This document shows positions 18,167-27,340 of a DNA stretch of 64,000 nucleotides, piece by piece (position 1 is the stretch's first letter; every line of letters starts with the position of its first letter). This DNA comes from Pseudomonadota bacterium. GTDB lineage: Bacteria; Pseudomonadota; Alphaproteobacteria; Rhizobiales; Rhizobiaceae. The notes beneath the pieces are model-generated. The model worked only from the letters and a program-made list of their open reading frames with translations, made no database searches and had not been told where the DNA came from. Both the position numbers and the translations under genes were made by a program. The stretch spans positions 1 through 64,000 of the forward strand of contig JAIUPA010000022.1 in the NCBI GenBank assembly GCA_020161665.1, written 5' to 3'.

Positions 18167-18588
18167 GCCAGAGCGGCGCGCAGCTTTTCGGCGTTGGCGG
18201 CCAGAACCGCGCCATCTTCCATCTTGCCGGTATGCGGACGCAGCGGCTGGTCTTCGTGGCGCGGGATCACATGAAAATGCAGATGGAAAACGGTCTGGCC
18301 CGCTGCCGGTTCGTTGAACTGGGCAATGAAAATGCCATCGGCTTCAAAAGCGTCCTGCGCGGCGCGGGCAATCTTCTGCACCACCGGGATAACCTTGGCG
18401 AGAACAGCCGGATCGGCATCCAGCATGTTGCGCGACGGTACCTTGGGGATCACCAGCACATGGCCCGGGGCCTGCGGCATCACATCCATGAAAGCATAGG
18501 TGTCTTCATCCTCGTAAACACCATGCGAGGGGATGTCACCTTTCAGGATTTTCGCGAAGATGTTGCCGGGATCGTAGGCCATGCTCAT
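18154..18588 (-). CDS. HIT family protein (histidine triad nucleotide-binding)
   Basis: 144-residue HIT protein, probably hydrolysing adenosine phosphoramidates or similar nucleotide conjugates. Landmarks: IFAKILKGDIPSHGVYEDED at the N-terminus, the APGHVLVIPK strand (40-49) and the histidine triad QTVFHLHFHVIPR with His102, His104 and His106. Start ATG 18588 (MSMAYDP) follows AGGAG; the much longer open frame to 18945 runs antisense into the neighbouring acetyltransferase and is rejected. Last gene of the minus-strand group, convergent with azlD. Confidence 0.93.
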   Translation of the reverse strand: MSMAYDPGNIFAKILKGDIPSHGVYEDEDTYAFMDVMPQAPGHVLVIPKVPSRNMLDADPAVLAKVIPVVQKIARAAQDAFEADGIFIAQFNEPAAGQTVFHLHFHVIPRHEDQPLRPHTGKMEDGAVLAANAEKLRAALAQAV

Positions 18589-18650
18589 GGGGATTCTCCT
18601 TGGTCTTGAGGCCCTTGTTTTATCGCGCCTGCGTGGCGCTGCAAACCCGG

Positions 18651-19826
18651 TCAATTCGTCTCGTTGTCCCCTTTGCGGAACGGCCCATGCTCCGCCAGAT
18701 AGCCACCGGCGGCTTCCACTTCGGCGCGTTCGGCTGAAAGATAGTGCGCAACGGCCCGGCGAAGGCCCGCATGGGCGATGAAATGGGCGGAGTGGGTGAG
18801 GCTTGGCATGTAGCCACGCGCCAGCTTGTGCTCGCCTTGTGCGCCAGCCTCGACGCGCGCCAGACCCTTTTCCAGCGCGAAATCGATGGCCTGATGGTAG
18901 CAGACCTCGAAATGCAGGAAGGGGTGATCCTCGATGCAGCCCCAATGTCGCCCGTAAAGCGCATCCGAGCCGATGAAGTTGATGGCTCCGGCGATATAGC
19001 GCCCGTTGCGCTTGGCCATGACCAGCAGAATGTCATCGGCCATGCGTTCACCGATCAGCGAATAAAACGCGCGGGTGAGGTAAGGGCGGCCCCATTTTCG
19101 GCTGCCCGTATCCATGTAGAAGGCGAAGAACTGGTCCCAGATCTCTTCCGTCAGATCGCGCCCGGTCAACCAATCGATGGTGATGCCGTTTTCAAGGGCG
19201 GCGCGACGCTCCTTCTTCAAGGCCTTGCGTTTGCGGGAGGCAAGGGTCTCGAGGAATTCGTCGTGGTTGGCAAAGCCCGTGTTTTCAAAATGAAACTGCA
19301 CGTCGAGGCGATGGAGGTAGCCTTCTGCCTCAAACGTCGCCACTTCCTCTTCCGGCAGAAAGGTCACATGTGCCGACGAGACATCAAGCTGCCCGACGGC
19401 GGAGCGCAGTCCGGCGGCGAGCGACTTGCGAATTTCCCCTACGTGACCTGACGTAACGTGAAGCAGGCGAGGGCCGGTCGCCGGGGTAAAGGGAATGCTG
19501 GCCTGAAGCTTGGGATAATAGCGTCCGCCCGCCCGCTCAAAAGCGTCCGCCCAGCCGTGGTCGAAGACATATTCGCCCTGACTGTGGCTCTTCAGATAAC
19601 AGGGCACGGCTCCGATCAACTCGCCCGCCGCATCCTCCAGAAGCAGGTGGCGGCCAAGCCAGCCTGTCTCGGTCGTGGCGGAGCCGGAGTCTTCCAGCGC
19701 TGACAGATAGGCATGGGACAGAAACGGATGATACGGTTCGTTTGCCGCGCGCGATGTTCCGGAAAGCCGGTTCCAGCTTTCCGAAGGGATATCATCGAAC
19801 GAGGAGACGAGCCGCAGCGCCGTCAT
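18651..19826 (-). CDS. FemAB-like / GNAT family N-acetyltransferase (PF04339-type)
   Basis: 391-residue cytoplasmic protein of the peptidogalycan biosynthesis / FemAB-like family, with a GNAT-like fold. Visible blocks: EPYHPFLSHAYLSALEDSGSA near the N-terminus, CYLKSHSQGEYVFDHGWADAFERAG (76-100), a lysine/arginine-rich SRKRKALKKERRAALENGI helix (about 202-220), HWGCIEDHPFLHFEVCYHQAIDFA and the very conserved ARVEAGAQGEHKLARGYMP stretch near 327. The reaction of this group is not settled; acyl or aminoacyl transfer is inferred. Its ATG overlaps the stop of the phosphodiesterase gene (4 bases), third in a coupled trio after ridA and the GDPD gene. Confidence 0.87.
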   Translation of the reverse strand: MTALRLVSSFDDIPSESWNRLSGTSRAANEPYHPFLSHAYLSALEDSGSATTETGWLGRHLLLEDAAGELIGAVPCYLKSHSQGEYVFDHGWADAFERAGGRYYPKLQASIPFTPATGPRLLHVTSGHVGEIRKSLAAGLRSAVGQLDVSSAHVTFLPEEEVATFEAEGYLHRLDVQFHFENTGFANHDEFLETLASRKRKALKKERRAALENGITIDWLTGRDLTEEIWDQFFAFYMDTGSRKWGRPYLTRAFYSLIGERMADDILLVMAKRNGRYIAGAINFIGSDALYGRHWGCIEDHPFLHFEVCYHQAIDFALEKGLARVEAGAQGEHKLARGYMPSLTHSAHFIAHAGLRRAVAHYLSAERAEVEAAGGYLAEHGPFRKGDNETN

Positions 19827-20554
19827 GCCACGAGAGCCGGGCTTTCGCGGGGGTCGAAACCCTCGAAGGTCATCTGGTCGGCCTGTTCAAACGTGTGGCG
19901 GCGTGCCGCCTCATCGCGCACCGTCCAGGTGATGACCGGAATTCCAAGCTTACGCTGGGCGGTGATGAACGGGTTCGGCAGATGGCCGTAATGATAGGAA
20001 ATGAAGTCGAGCCCCAGTTGCATCGCCTCGTCATGCGCGAAGAAGCGTTCCGGCTGGTCGCCTTCCGCCGTCAGGCCGAGCGGGTAGGGCGAACCGGCGA
20101 CCTTCAGGTCCTTCAGCACCCATGGGTCGAAGCTCATCAGGGCGACGTGGCCCTTGTAACCTTCCAGATCATCGAGAACGGTTTCGGCAAAGCCGTCGTC
20201 CTCGCCCTGCCGGCCCTTCAGCTCGATGACGAGCGGCACGCGGCCATCGACGAGCTTCAGCATCTGCTTCAGGGTCGGAATGCGTTCCGCCGTGCCGCCA
20301 ATGGTCAGAAGGCCAAGTTCCGCTGAGGTGCGATCACGCACGTCACCGGAAATGCCGCACAGGCGGTCGAGCGTATCATCATGAAAAACCACGATATTGC
20401 CATCGGCCACGATATGCACATCGCATTCGATGGCAAATCCTGCGTCCGCGGCGCGGGAAAAGGCGGCCAGCGTGTTTTCCCAGATGGCGTGGTTCATGTC
20501 ATGAAAGCCGCGATGTGCAATCGGGCGTTCCGTCAGCCAGGGCAGGGTGCTCAT
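19823..20554 (-). CDS. Glycerophosphodiester phosphodiesterase
   Basis: 243-residue GDPD-family TIM barrel that hydrolyses glycerophosphodiesters to glycerol-3-phosphate and an alcohol. The first catalytic His14 is in PIAHRGFHDMN, metal-binding Glu/Asp lie in FAIECDVHIVADGNIVVFHDDTLDR (second His in FHDDTL, near 55), and a further Glu is in PLVIELKGRQGED. No signal peptide, so cytoplasmic, of the UgpQ kind. Coupled by 4-base overlaps to ridA upstream and the FemAB-like gene downstream. Confidence 0.92.
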   Translation of the reverse strand: MSTLPWLTERPIAHRGFHDMNHAIWENTLAAFSRAADAGFAIECDVHIVADGNIVVFHDDTLDRLCGISGDVRDRTSAELGLLTIGGTAERIPTLKQMLKLVDGRVPLVIELKGRQGEDDGFAETVLDDLEGYKGHVALMSFDPWVLKDLKVAGSPYPLGLTAEGDQPERFFAHDEAMQLGLDFISYHYGHLPNPFITAQRKLGIPVITWTVRDEAARRHTFEQADQMTFEGFDPRESPALVA

Positions 20555-21018
20555 ACGGCGATTTCCATAATGGCATCGACTTCCACGGCGGCGTTGAGCG
20601 GCAGCGAGGCCATGCCAACGGCGGCGCGGGCATGGCGACCTGCATCGCCGAGCACGGCGACCAGCAGATCGGACGCGCCATTGATGACGAGGTGCTGTTC
20701 AACGAAATCCGGCGTGGAGGCAACAAAACCCTGAATTTTCAAGACCCGGCGCACGCGGGAAAGATCGCCACCGAGAGCGGCATTGGCCTGGGCCAGAAGG
20801 TTGATGGCGCACAGTTCGGCGGCGCGGCGCGCGGTTGCGACATCCACATCACGCCCCAGAAGGCCGGAGACGGCCATCTTGCCGTTTTCCATGGGCAGCT
20901 GGCCGGAAATATAGAGCATGTTGCCGCTGATCGTGTAGGGCACGTAGTTGGCAGCAGGGCTTGCGGCCTGCGGCAGCGTGATATTCAGTTCTTTCAGGCG
21001 GCTTTCAATGGTGGTCAC
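20551..21018 (-). CDS. RidA family protein (enamine/imine deaminase-like)
   Basis: 155-residue protein of the YjgF/YER057c/UK114 (RidA) superfamily, in the longer subgroup with about 150 residues. Conserved features: N-terminal IESRLKELNITLP, the YTISGNMLYISGQLPMENGKM region and CAINLLAQANAALGGDLSRV helix. Classical RidA has a key Arg near position 105 in a C-R-G-like context; in this subgroup that site differs, so deaminase activity is not assured. Start GTG at 21018 chosen because GGAG lies ten bases upstream; there is no ATG in the frame that gives a sensible N-terminus. First gene of the trio ridA-GDPD-acetyltransferase. Confidence 0.88.
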   Translation of the reverse strand: MTTIESRLKELNITLPQAASPAANYVPYTISGNMLYISGQLPMENGKMAVSGLLGRDVDVATARRAAELCAINLLAQANAALGGDLSRVRRVLKIQGFVASTPDFVEQHLVINGASDLLVAVLGDAGRHARAAVGMASLPLNAAVEVDAIMEIAV

Positions 21019-21161
21019 GATTTCAATCTCCGCATTCGGTTGATTAGGCCGCAAGAATCCTGCATTCAAGTAACGGCGCGGCCTCGACAATCTCGGCAGC
21101 ATTCTTAACCTAATGATGACGAGTCAAACAGGCAATTCACTAGATCGACAGGGAGACTTTG

Positions 21162-22043
21162 ATGGCGCGTGTGGCTCTTTGGGCTTTGGCAATCGCCGCC
21201 GCCGGTGTAACGGGCGCGCTGGCGCAGGATGCGAAGGCACCGGCTGCGACTGCGCCGGAAACGCCACCACAGGCCTCTGCCGTGGCCAGTCCGGCGCTGA
21301 TTGCGCATCGCGCGACCTATGATCTCGAATTGAAGGAAGCCTCCGAACGCTCGGGCATTCAGGCGATGTTCGGTCGTATGGTCTACGAATTCACCGGCTC
21401 GGCCTGCAAGGGCTACACGACCCGTTTCCGCTTTGCCACGAAGATCGATACCGGCGAGGACATCCGTGTCTCCGACCAGCAACTGACCTCCACGGAACAT
21501 GCCAAAGAAGGTCTGTTCGAGTTCGAGAACAAGTCTTTCACCGATGAAAAGGTCGACAAGGAAGTGAAGGGCAAGGCAACGCGCGTTGCCGAAGGGCTGC
21601 GTGTCGAGCTTGAGGGCGATGAGCCGCGCAAGATCGATCTTCCTGAAAGCCTTTTCCCGACCGAACACATGCAGAAGGTTGTTGCCGCAGCCCTTGCCGG
21701 AACCCCGCTGTTTGAAGCGCGTCTGTTCGATGGGTCCGAAGATGGTGACAAGAGCCTGCTCGTGACCTCGATCATCGGCAAGCCGTCGACCTCGATGGAT
21801 GTGGCGGATGCCGGCGCGGATGTGAAGGTGGGCGAATCGCTTGTCGGCAAGCAGTGGTGGCCGGTCACGGCTTCCTATTTTGCCGAAAACGAAAACGGCG
21901 ACGAAGAGCCGACTTATCGCCTGTCCTACAAGCTCTATGATAACGGCGTCAGCCGCGATCTGGTCATGGATTACGGCGATTTCAGCATGTCCGGCACCCT
22001 GAAGACGCTGGAACTGCTTCCCGAAGAGAAGTGCGAGCCTTAA
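21162..22043 (+). CDS. eipB: Cell envelope integrity protein EipB (DUF1849)
   Basis: 293-residue periplasmic protein. A signal peptide ([21 protein letters not shown]) ends near residue 21, followed by an Ala/Pro linker and the DUF1849 domain: [33 protein letters not shown]. EipB of Brucella abortus forms a bent beta-spiral stabilised by a disulfide and is needed for envelope integrity in infection; the matching cysteines here are Cys82 and Cys291, the latter three residues from the end, and both are present. ATG 21162 has GGGAGA eight bases upstream; a TTG three bases earlier is an alternative. Monocistronic, divergent from the ridA operon and just upstream of the rpsB leader. Confidence 0.93.
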   Translation: MARVALWALAIAAAGVTGALAQDAKAPAATAPETPPQASAVASPALIAHRATYDLELKEASERSGIQAMFGRMVYEFTGSACKGYTTRFRFATKIDTGEDIRVSDQQLTSTEHAKEGLFEFENKSFTDEKVDKEVKGKATRVAEGLRVELEGDEPRKIDLPESLFPTEHMQKVVAAALAGTPLFEARLFDGSEDGDKSLLVTSIIGKPSTSMDVADAGADVKVGESLVGKQWWPVTASYFAENENGDEEPTYRLSYKLYDNGVSRDLVMDYGDFSMSGTLKTLELLPEEKCEP

Positions 22044-22049
22044 GAACAG

Positions 22050-22236
22050 GCTGTTTTTGGGCGATTTTTTGCATGATCGCCCTTGCAATTCAGGGCGACG
22101 GCCTGTATGGCCACCACCATTCCACACGCAGGGTTTGGGATTGTCCGGGAGAAATCCGGGCCATTCCGCCGGTGGCATTGTGAAAAACAATGCTGATTGC
22201 CTTGCGGGGGTTCAACCGGAAAGGGAGTATACAGGC
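22050..22236 (+). ncRNA. rpsB 5' leader, structured; possible alpha-r45-like sRNA
   Basis: The 193-base gap before rpsB is rich in inverted repeats: GGGCGAT / ATCGCCC (22059-22082), a TCCGGGAGAAATCCGGG repeat near 22143-22159 and a GCCGGTGGC arm before the Shine-Dalgarno. In Sinorhizobium a small RNA family (alpha-r45) was described immediately upstream of rpsB, as I recall; position fits, but I cannot confirm sequence identity. A ribosomal-protein autoregulatory leader is the alternative. Confidence 0.45.
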
Positions 22237-22998
22237 ATGGCATTGCCCGATTTTTCCATGCGCCAGCTGCTTGAAGCAGGCGTCCACTTCGGCCACCAGA
22301 CGCACCGCTGGAACCCGAAGATGAAGCCGTACATTTTCGGCGATCGTAACAACATCCACATCATCGACCTCGCTCAGACCGTTCCGGCTCTGTCGCGCGC
22401 GCTGCAGGCTGTTTCCGACACCGTTGCCCGTGGCGGCCGCGTGCTGTTCGTCGGCACCAAGCGTCAGGCTTCCGAACTCATCGCTGACGCTGCCAAGCGT
22501 TCGGCCCAGTACTACGTCAACTCGCGCTGGCTCGGCGGCATGATGACGAACTGGAAGACGATTTCGAACTCGATCCAGCGTCTGCGCAAGCTCGACGAAA
22601 TCCTCTCGGGCGAAGCTCAGGGCTACTCCAAGAAGGAGCGTCTGAACCTCGAGCGCGAACGCGAAAAGCTTGAAAAGGCTCTCGGCGGTATCCGCGATAT
22701 GGGCGGCGTTCCGGACCTGATGTTCATCATCGACACCAACAAGGAAAACATTGCCATCGACGAAGCAAAGCGTCTTGGCATTCCGGTTGTCGCGATCATC
22801 GACTCGAACTGCGATCCGGACCCGATCGATTTCCCGATCCCCGGCAACGACGACGCCTCGCGCGCCATCGCTCTTTACTGCGACCTGATTGCCCGCGCTG
22901 CCATTGACGGTATCGCTCGTCAGCAGGGCGCTTCTGGCCGCGATATCGGCGCTTCCGAAGAAGCTCCGGTCGAGCCGGTTCTCGAAGGCGAAGCCTGA
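22237..22998 (+). CDS. rpsB: 30S ribosomal protein S2
   Basis: 253-residue small-subunit protein. Complete family landmarks: [30 protein letters not shown] at the N-terminus, the central coiled hairpin ([20 protein letters not shown]) and the C-terminal nucleotide-like core [25 protein letters not shown]. Acidic C-terminal tail ending EGEA. ATG at 22237 follows AAGGGAG. First of the rpsB-tsf-pyrH-frr group conserved across bacteria. Codon choice is strongly biased, as expected for a highly expressed gene. Confidence 0.98.
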   Translation: MALPDFSMRQLLEAGVHFGHQTHRWNPKMKPYIFGDRNNIHIIDLAQTVPALSRALQAVSDTVARGGRVLFVGTKRQASELIADAAKRSAQYYVNSRWLGGMMTNWKTISNSIQRLRKLDEILSGEAQGYSKKERLNLEREREKLEKALGGIRDMGGVPDLMFIIDTNKENIAIDEAKRLGIPVVAIIDSNCDPDPIDFPIPGNDDASRAIALYCDLIARAAIDGIARQQGASGRDIGASEEAPVEPVLEGEA

Positions 22999-23212
22999 GA
23001 ATGAGGACTTGGGTGGCTCGACTGCGGGCCACCTGATTGTCCCGTCCTTACGACAGGCCGCTGGAAACCGAATTCGGGACCGGCGGCCTTCGCGTTTCGT
23101 GATGACGTTTCATCACGCTGTTACATTCCACGGTACATTCCGTTTCCCACACAGGCGTGGCGCGTTTTGAATGCGATTGCCGCGCCGGATGAAACCACGA
23201 AGAGGTATGAAA
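22999..23212 (+). other. rpsB-tsf spacer with hairpins
   Basis: 214 bases. Potential stems include GGTGGC / GCCACC (23011-23034), GGCCGC / GCGGCC (23056-23088) and GTGATGA / TCATCAC (23099-23116). None has a clean T-tract, so attenuation rather than full termination is plausible between the two genes. Confidence 0.4.
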
Positions 23213-24142
23213 ATGGCCGAAATCACTGCCGCACTGGTGAAGGAACTCCGCGAAAAGAGCGGCGCGGGCATGATGGACTGCAAGAAGGCGCTGAACGAGA
23301 CCGACGGCGACATCGAAGCTGCCATCGACTGGCTGCGCGCCAAGGGCATTGCCAAGGCCGACAAGAAGTCGGGCCGCACGGCTGCTGAAGGCCTGATCGG
23401 CGTTGCCACGCTTGGCCACAAGGCCGTTCTGGTGGAAATCAACTCCGAAACCGACTTCGTTGCCCGTAACGACGCCTTCCAGGACATCGTCCGTGGCGTT
23501 GCACAGGTCGCACTTTCGACCGACGGCACCGTTGAAGCCATCGGCGCTGCCACCTATCCGGCAACCGGCAAGTCCGTTTCGGACTCGATCAAGGATGCGA
23601 TCGCCACCATCGGCGAAAACATGAACCTGCGTCGCGCTGCCATGCTCGAAGTCGAGCACGGCGTTGTTGCCACCTACATCCACAACGCTGCTGGCGACGG
23701 CATCGGCAAGCTCGGCGTTCTCGTCGCCCTGAAGTCGGTCGGCGACAAGGCTGTCCTGTCTTCCATCGGCCGCCAGATCGCCATGCACGTTGCTGCAACG
23801 GCTCCGCTGGCTGTTCGTCCGGAAGAAGTTGACTCTGCTGTGGCCGATCGCGAACGCGCCGTGTTCATCGAGCAGTCGCGCGCTTCGGGCAAGCCGGAAA
23901 ACATCATCGAAAAGATGGTCGAAGGCCGTATGCGCAAGTTCTACGAAGAAGTTGCCCTGCTGTCGCAGGCCTTCGTCGTGAACCCGGACCTGACTGTTGC
24001 AGAAGCCGTCAAGGCTGCTGAAAAGGAAGCCGGTGCCGCCATCGAAGTGACGGCCATCGCTCGCCTGCTGCTCGGCGAAGGCGTCGAGAAGGAAGAAACG
24101 GACTTCGCCGCCGAAGTGGCTGCTGCTGCCGGCAAGGCTTGA
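23213..24142 (+). CDS. tsf: Elongation factor Ts
   Basis: 309-residue nucleotide-exchange factor for EF-Tu. The N-terminal UBA-like domain [27 protein letters not shown] is followed by the conserved core with [14 protein letters not shown] (TDFV motif, near residue 77-84), which removes Mg2+ from EF-Tu, and two subdomains up to about 290. ATG at 23213 with AGAGG nine bases upstream; the in-frame reading from 23171 adds a non-conserved N-terminus. Follows rpsB, as usual. Confidence 0.98.
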   Translation: MAEITAALVKELREKSGAGMMDCKKALNETDGDIEAAIDWLRAKGIAKADKKSGRTAAEGLIGVATLGHKAVLVEINSETDFVARNDAFQDIVRGVAQVALSTDGTVEAIGAATYPATGKSVSDSIKDAIATIGENMNLRRAAMLEVEHGVVATYIHNAAGDGIGKLGVLVALKSVGDKAVLSSIGRQIAMHVAATAPLAVRPEEVDSAVADRERAVFIEQSRASGKPENIIEKMVEGRMRKFYEEVALLSQAFVVNPDLTVAEAVKAAEKEAGAAIEVTAIARLLLGEGVEKEETDFAAEVAAAAGKA

Positions 24143-24174
24143 TCCGTTTCAGCCTTATATGGTTGAAAATCGTG

Positions 24175-24200
24175 GGGCATCGCGTGACAACGCGATGCCC
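24175..24200 (+). terminator. Hairpin between tsf and pyrH
   Basis: Perfect ten-base stem GGGCATCGCG / CGCGATGCCC with a 6-base loop, followed by TTCGTG. Possible partial terminator or processing site. Confidence 0.6.
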
Positions 24201-24241
24201 TTCGTGTATCCGGCATTCAGTTTAGAAAAGAGGATTCTGCC

Positions 24242-24964
24242 ATGTCCGCAAAGCCGATCTACAAGCGCGTACTTCTCAAGGCTTCCGGTGAGGCTTTGAT
24301 GGGAAGTCAGGGCTTCGGTATCGACGTGGCCGTGGCTGACCGTATTGCCGGTGACATTGCCGCTGCCCGCGCCATGGGCGTGGAAGTCGGCGTGGTTGTC
24401 GGCGGCGGTAACATCTTCCGCGGCGTGGCCGTTGCTTCCAAGGGTGGCGACCGCGTGACTGGCGACCACATGGGCATGCTGGCGACGGTCATCAACGCAC
24501 TGGCGCTTGCCACCTCGCTGCGCAAGCTGAACATCGATACGGTCGTGCTTTCGGCCATTGCCATGCCGGAAATCTGCGAAAGCTTCTCGCAGCGCGCCAC
24601 GCTCTATCACCTGTCGCTCGGTCGCGTGGTGATCTTCGCCGGTGGCACGGGCAACCCGTTCTTCACCACGGATTCGGCGGCTGCCCTGCGCGCGGCTGAA
24701 ATGGGTGCGGAAGCCATCTTCAAGGGCACGCAGGTCGATGGCATCTATTCCGCCGACCCGAAGAAGGTGCCGGATGCGACGCGCTTTGAGCAACTGACCC
24801 ACAGCGAAGTGCTGGAAAAGGGGCTTGCGGTCATGGACGTGGCCGCCGTTGCACTGGCACGCGAAAATTCCATTCCGATCATCGTGTTCTCGATCCACGA
24901 GAAGAACGGTTTTCAGGAAATTCTCACCGGCGGCGGTCGCAAGACCATCGTTACGGATAATTGA
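24242..24964 (+). CDS. pyrH: Uridylate kinase (UMP kinase)
   Basis: 240-residue hexameric amino acid kinase-fold enzyme that phosphorylates UMP to UDP in pyrimidine synthesis. Conserved blocks: YKRVLLKASGEALMG (ATP site), VVVGGGNIFRG, GDHMGMLATVINALAL (UMP binding), GTGNPFFTTDSAAALRAAEMGAEAIFKGTQVDGIYSADPKK, and the C-terminal LARENSIPIIVF. ATG 24242 with AGAGGA ten bases upstream. Sits in its usual place between tsf and frr. Confidence 0.98.
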   Translation: MSAKPIYKRVLLKASGEALMGSQGFGIDVAVADRIAGDIAAARAMGVEVGVVVGGGNIFRGVAVASKGGDRVTGDHMGMLATVINALALATSLRKLNIDTVVLSAIAMPEICESFSQRATLYHLSLGRVVIFAGGTGNPFFTTDSAAALRAAEMGAEAIFKGTQVDGIYSADPKKVPDATRFEQLTHSEVLEKGLAVMDVAAVALARENSIPIIVFSIHEKNGFQEILTGGGRKTIVTDN

Positions 24965-25020
24965 CAAGGGCAGGGCGCGCCGGGCGCGACTGCAACAACC
25001 TTTGACGGGAGATTTAGATC

Positions 25021-25578
25021 ATGAGCGCAACTGACGTCAATGAACTGAAGCGCCGTATGGACGGTGCCATCAATGCCTTCAAGCATGATATCGCCTCGCT
25101 GCGCACGGGCCGCGCCTCTGCCAACATTCTCGATCCGGTGACGGTCGAAGCCTATGGTTCGCGCGTGCCGCTCAACCAGGTGGCCAACATCACGGTTCCC
25201 GAGCCGCGCATGCTGTCCGTGTCGATCTGGGACCGTTCCATGGTGCAGGCCGTTGACCGCGCCATTCGCGAATCTCACCTCGGCCTGAACCCGATCATGG
25301 ACGGCCAGACGCTGCGCATTCCGCTGCCGGAGCTTAACGAGGAACGCCGCCGTTCGCTCGTCAAGGTGGCTCACGACTATGCCGAAAAGAACAAGATTGC
25401 CGTGCGCAATGTGCGCCGTGACGGCATGGAAGGCCTGAAGAAGGCCGAGAAAGATGGCGATATCGGCCAGGACGAAAGCCGCGCGCTTTCTGAAAAGGTG
25501 CAGAAGATTACCGACGATTCGATCGCCGAAATCGACAAGCTGCTGGTCGCCAAGGAAAAGGAAATCATGCAGGTTTAA
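25021..25578 (+). CDS. frr: Ribosome recycling factor
   Basis: 185-residue tRNA-mimic protein that, with EF-G, splits post-termination ribosomes. The three-helix-bundle domain carries the signature [14 protein letters not shown] near residues 28-41 and [22 protein letters not shown] in the C-terminal helices; the small beta domain lies around residues 45-105. ATG 25021 with GGGAGA upstream. Follows pyrH in the conserved order. Confidence 0.98.
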   Translation: MSATDVNELKRRMDGAINAFKHDIASLRTGRASANILDPVTVEAYGSRVPLNQVANITVPEPRMLSVSIWDRSMVQAVDRAIRESHLGLNPIMDGQTLRIPLPELNEERRRSLVKVAHDYAEKNKIAVRNVRRDGMEGLKKAEKDGDIGQDESRALSEKVQKITDDSIAEIDKLLVAKEKEIMQV

Positions 25579-25739
25579 CCTGTCCATGATGGGCGTGCCG
25601 CCTGTTTTCACCGTTTTGCTGCGTTGAACGATAAAGAACGGGTGGCGGCGCTTTCGAGAGTCGGCTAGCTTTGAGACTCTCACGGGGCGATAGCGGCGAT
25701 ACTTCGCCTCGATTTTGTATATTCTGGAAGAAACGCGAA

Positions 25740-26480
25740 ATGTCAGAACCGCAGGGCTCGTCTATACCGAGGCACGTCGCCATCATCATGGATGGGAACG
25801 GACGTTGGGCCAAATCGCATGGTCTGCCGCGCACTGCCGGGCACCGCAAGGGCATGGAAACGGTTCGTGAAATCGTTCGTGCCGCCAGCGATATCGGCGT
25901 TGGTTATTTGACGCTTTTTGCGTTTTCTTCGGAAAACTGGCGTCGCCCGGAAACGGAAGTGACCGATCTTCTCGGTCTGCTCAAGCTCTTCATTCGTCGC
26001 GATCTGGCGGAACTTCATCGCGACAATGTGCGGATCCGCGTCATCGGCGACCGCCGCAATCTGCGCGGCGATATCCTGCCGCTTCTTCTCGAAGCCGAGG
26101 AAACGACCCGTGACAATACCGGCCTCACGCTGGTGATCGCCTTCAATTATGGTGCGCGTGATGAACTGGTGCGGGCCGTCACGAGCCTTGCCGGTGAGGT
26201 GGCTGCCGGTCGCCTGAAGCCCGACGAAATTACCAGCGAACTCATTGATTCCCGCCTCGATACGGTCGGCATTCCCGACCCGGATCTAATCATCCGCACC
26301 AGCGGCGAGGAGCGTTTGTCCAACTTCCTCCTGTGGCAGGCCGCCTATTCGGAGCTGATGTTCGTGCCCGATTACTGGCCCGACTTCGACAAGGCCTTGT
26401 TCTGCGCGGCGCTTGATCGCTTTGCCGCGCGCGAACGCCGTTTCGGCGGTCTTTCGGCGCAAGCGGCTGTGGGGTCCTGA
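25740..26480 (+). CDS. uppS: Isoprenyl (undecaprenyl) diphosphate synthase
   Basis: 246-residue cis-prenyltransferase making the undecaprenyl diphosphate carrier for peptidoglycan and O-antigen. Signature [22 protein letters not shown] with the catalytic Asp18, [11 protein letters not shown] near 62-72, and [27 protein letters not shown] near the C-terminus (substrate phosphate-binding Arg residues). ATG 25740 is preceded by GGAAGAAA; the frame open from 25671 is unconserved. Its stop overlaps the cdsA start by one base (TGATG). Confidence 0.97.
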   Translation: MSEPQGSSIPRHVAIIMDGNGRWAKSHGLPRTAGHRKGMETVREIVRAASDIGVGYLTLFAFSSENWRRPETEVTDLLGLLKLFIRRDLAELHRDNVRIRVIGDRRNLRGDILPLLLEAEETTRDNTGLTLVIAFNYGARDELVRAVTSLAGEVAAGRLKPDEITSELIDSRLDTVGIPDPDLIIRTSGEERLSNFLLWQAAYSELMFVPDYWPDFDKALFCAALDRFAARERRFGGLSAQAAVGS

Positions 26481-27307
26481 TGTCGGAAGAACTGCGTCTC
26501 AGAATCATCTCCGGTATCATCATGGCGGCCGTCGTTCTGGCGGCCACATGGATCGGCGGCTTTGCCTTTCGCCTGCTCGCTGCGGCGATTGCCGTTCTGG
26601 TTTATTACGAATGGTCGACGATTACCCAGCTTGTGAAGGTCGAGCGCCTGTCCGGCTGGGTCATGACGGCGCTTGTGGCGCTGGCGGTTCTGGCCGGTTG
26701 GACGGGGATTGCGGTCGTGCTGCTCGGCACGTTTCTGCTCGTTGCGTTCGTTCTGGCGATTGCCGCGCCTGAAGCTAGGGTGTGGTTTCCGGCGGGGCTT
26801 TTTTACGCGGGCCTTTCGGGCATTTCGCTGGCGGCCATTCGCGGCGCCGATGAAACCGGCCTTGCCGCCATGCTCTTTGTTTTCGCTCTCGTCTGGGCCA
26901 CCGACATTCTGGCCTATTTCGTCGGTCGCACCCTTGGCGGGCCGAAGCTCGCGCCGAAAATTTCGCCCGGCAAGACCTGGTCGGGTGCTATTGGCGGAAC
27001 GGTGTCTGCCGTGATTGCGGGCAGTGCGGTTGCCTTGTCTTTGACCGATGCCTCACCCATATGGATCGTTCCGGCGGCTTTTGTCCTGTCCGTTGCCAGT
27101 CAGGCGGGTGATCTGTTTGAATCCTTCATCAAGCGTCGCTTTGGCGTGAAAGATTCGAGCCATCTCATTCCCGGCCATGGTGGCGTCATGGATCGGGTCG
27201 ACGGTCTTGTGGTTGCCTGCTTTGCCGCGTTTGTGCTGATGGCCATTCGCGCGCTGGCATCGGGCAGCGCTTTTGAATTGTCAGGGGCAACGCTTCTGGG
27301 CCTCTGA
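26480..27307 (+). CDS. cdsA: Phosphatidate cytidylyltransferase
   Basis: 275-residue polytopic membrane enzyme that makes CDP-diacylglycerol from phosphatidate and CTP, precursor of all phospholipids. About seven to eight hydrophobic helices and the family signature SFIKRRFGVKDSSHLIPGHGGVMDRVDGL near residues 215-243, with catalytic acidic residues in the GGVMDRVDG part. Coupled to uppS by a one-base overlap; rseP follows 33 bases later. Confidence 0.97.
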   Translation: MSEELRLRIISGIIMAAVVLAATWIGGFAFRLLAAAIAVLVYYEWSTITQLVKVERLSGWVMTALVALAVLAGWTGIAVVLLGTFLLVAFVLAIAAPEARVWFPAGLFYAGLSGISLAAIRGADETGLAAMLFVFALVWATDILAYFVGRTLGGPKLAPKISPGKTWSGAIGGTVSAVIAGSAVALSLTDASPIWIVPAAFVLSVASQAGDLFESFIKRRFGVKDSSHLIPGHGGVMDRVDGLVVACFAAFVLMAIRALASGSAFELSGATLLGL

Positions 27308-27340
27308 TCCGCCTTTTCAGGCGGACAACTGGAGAATCGC

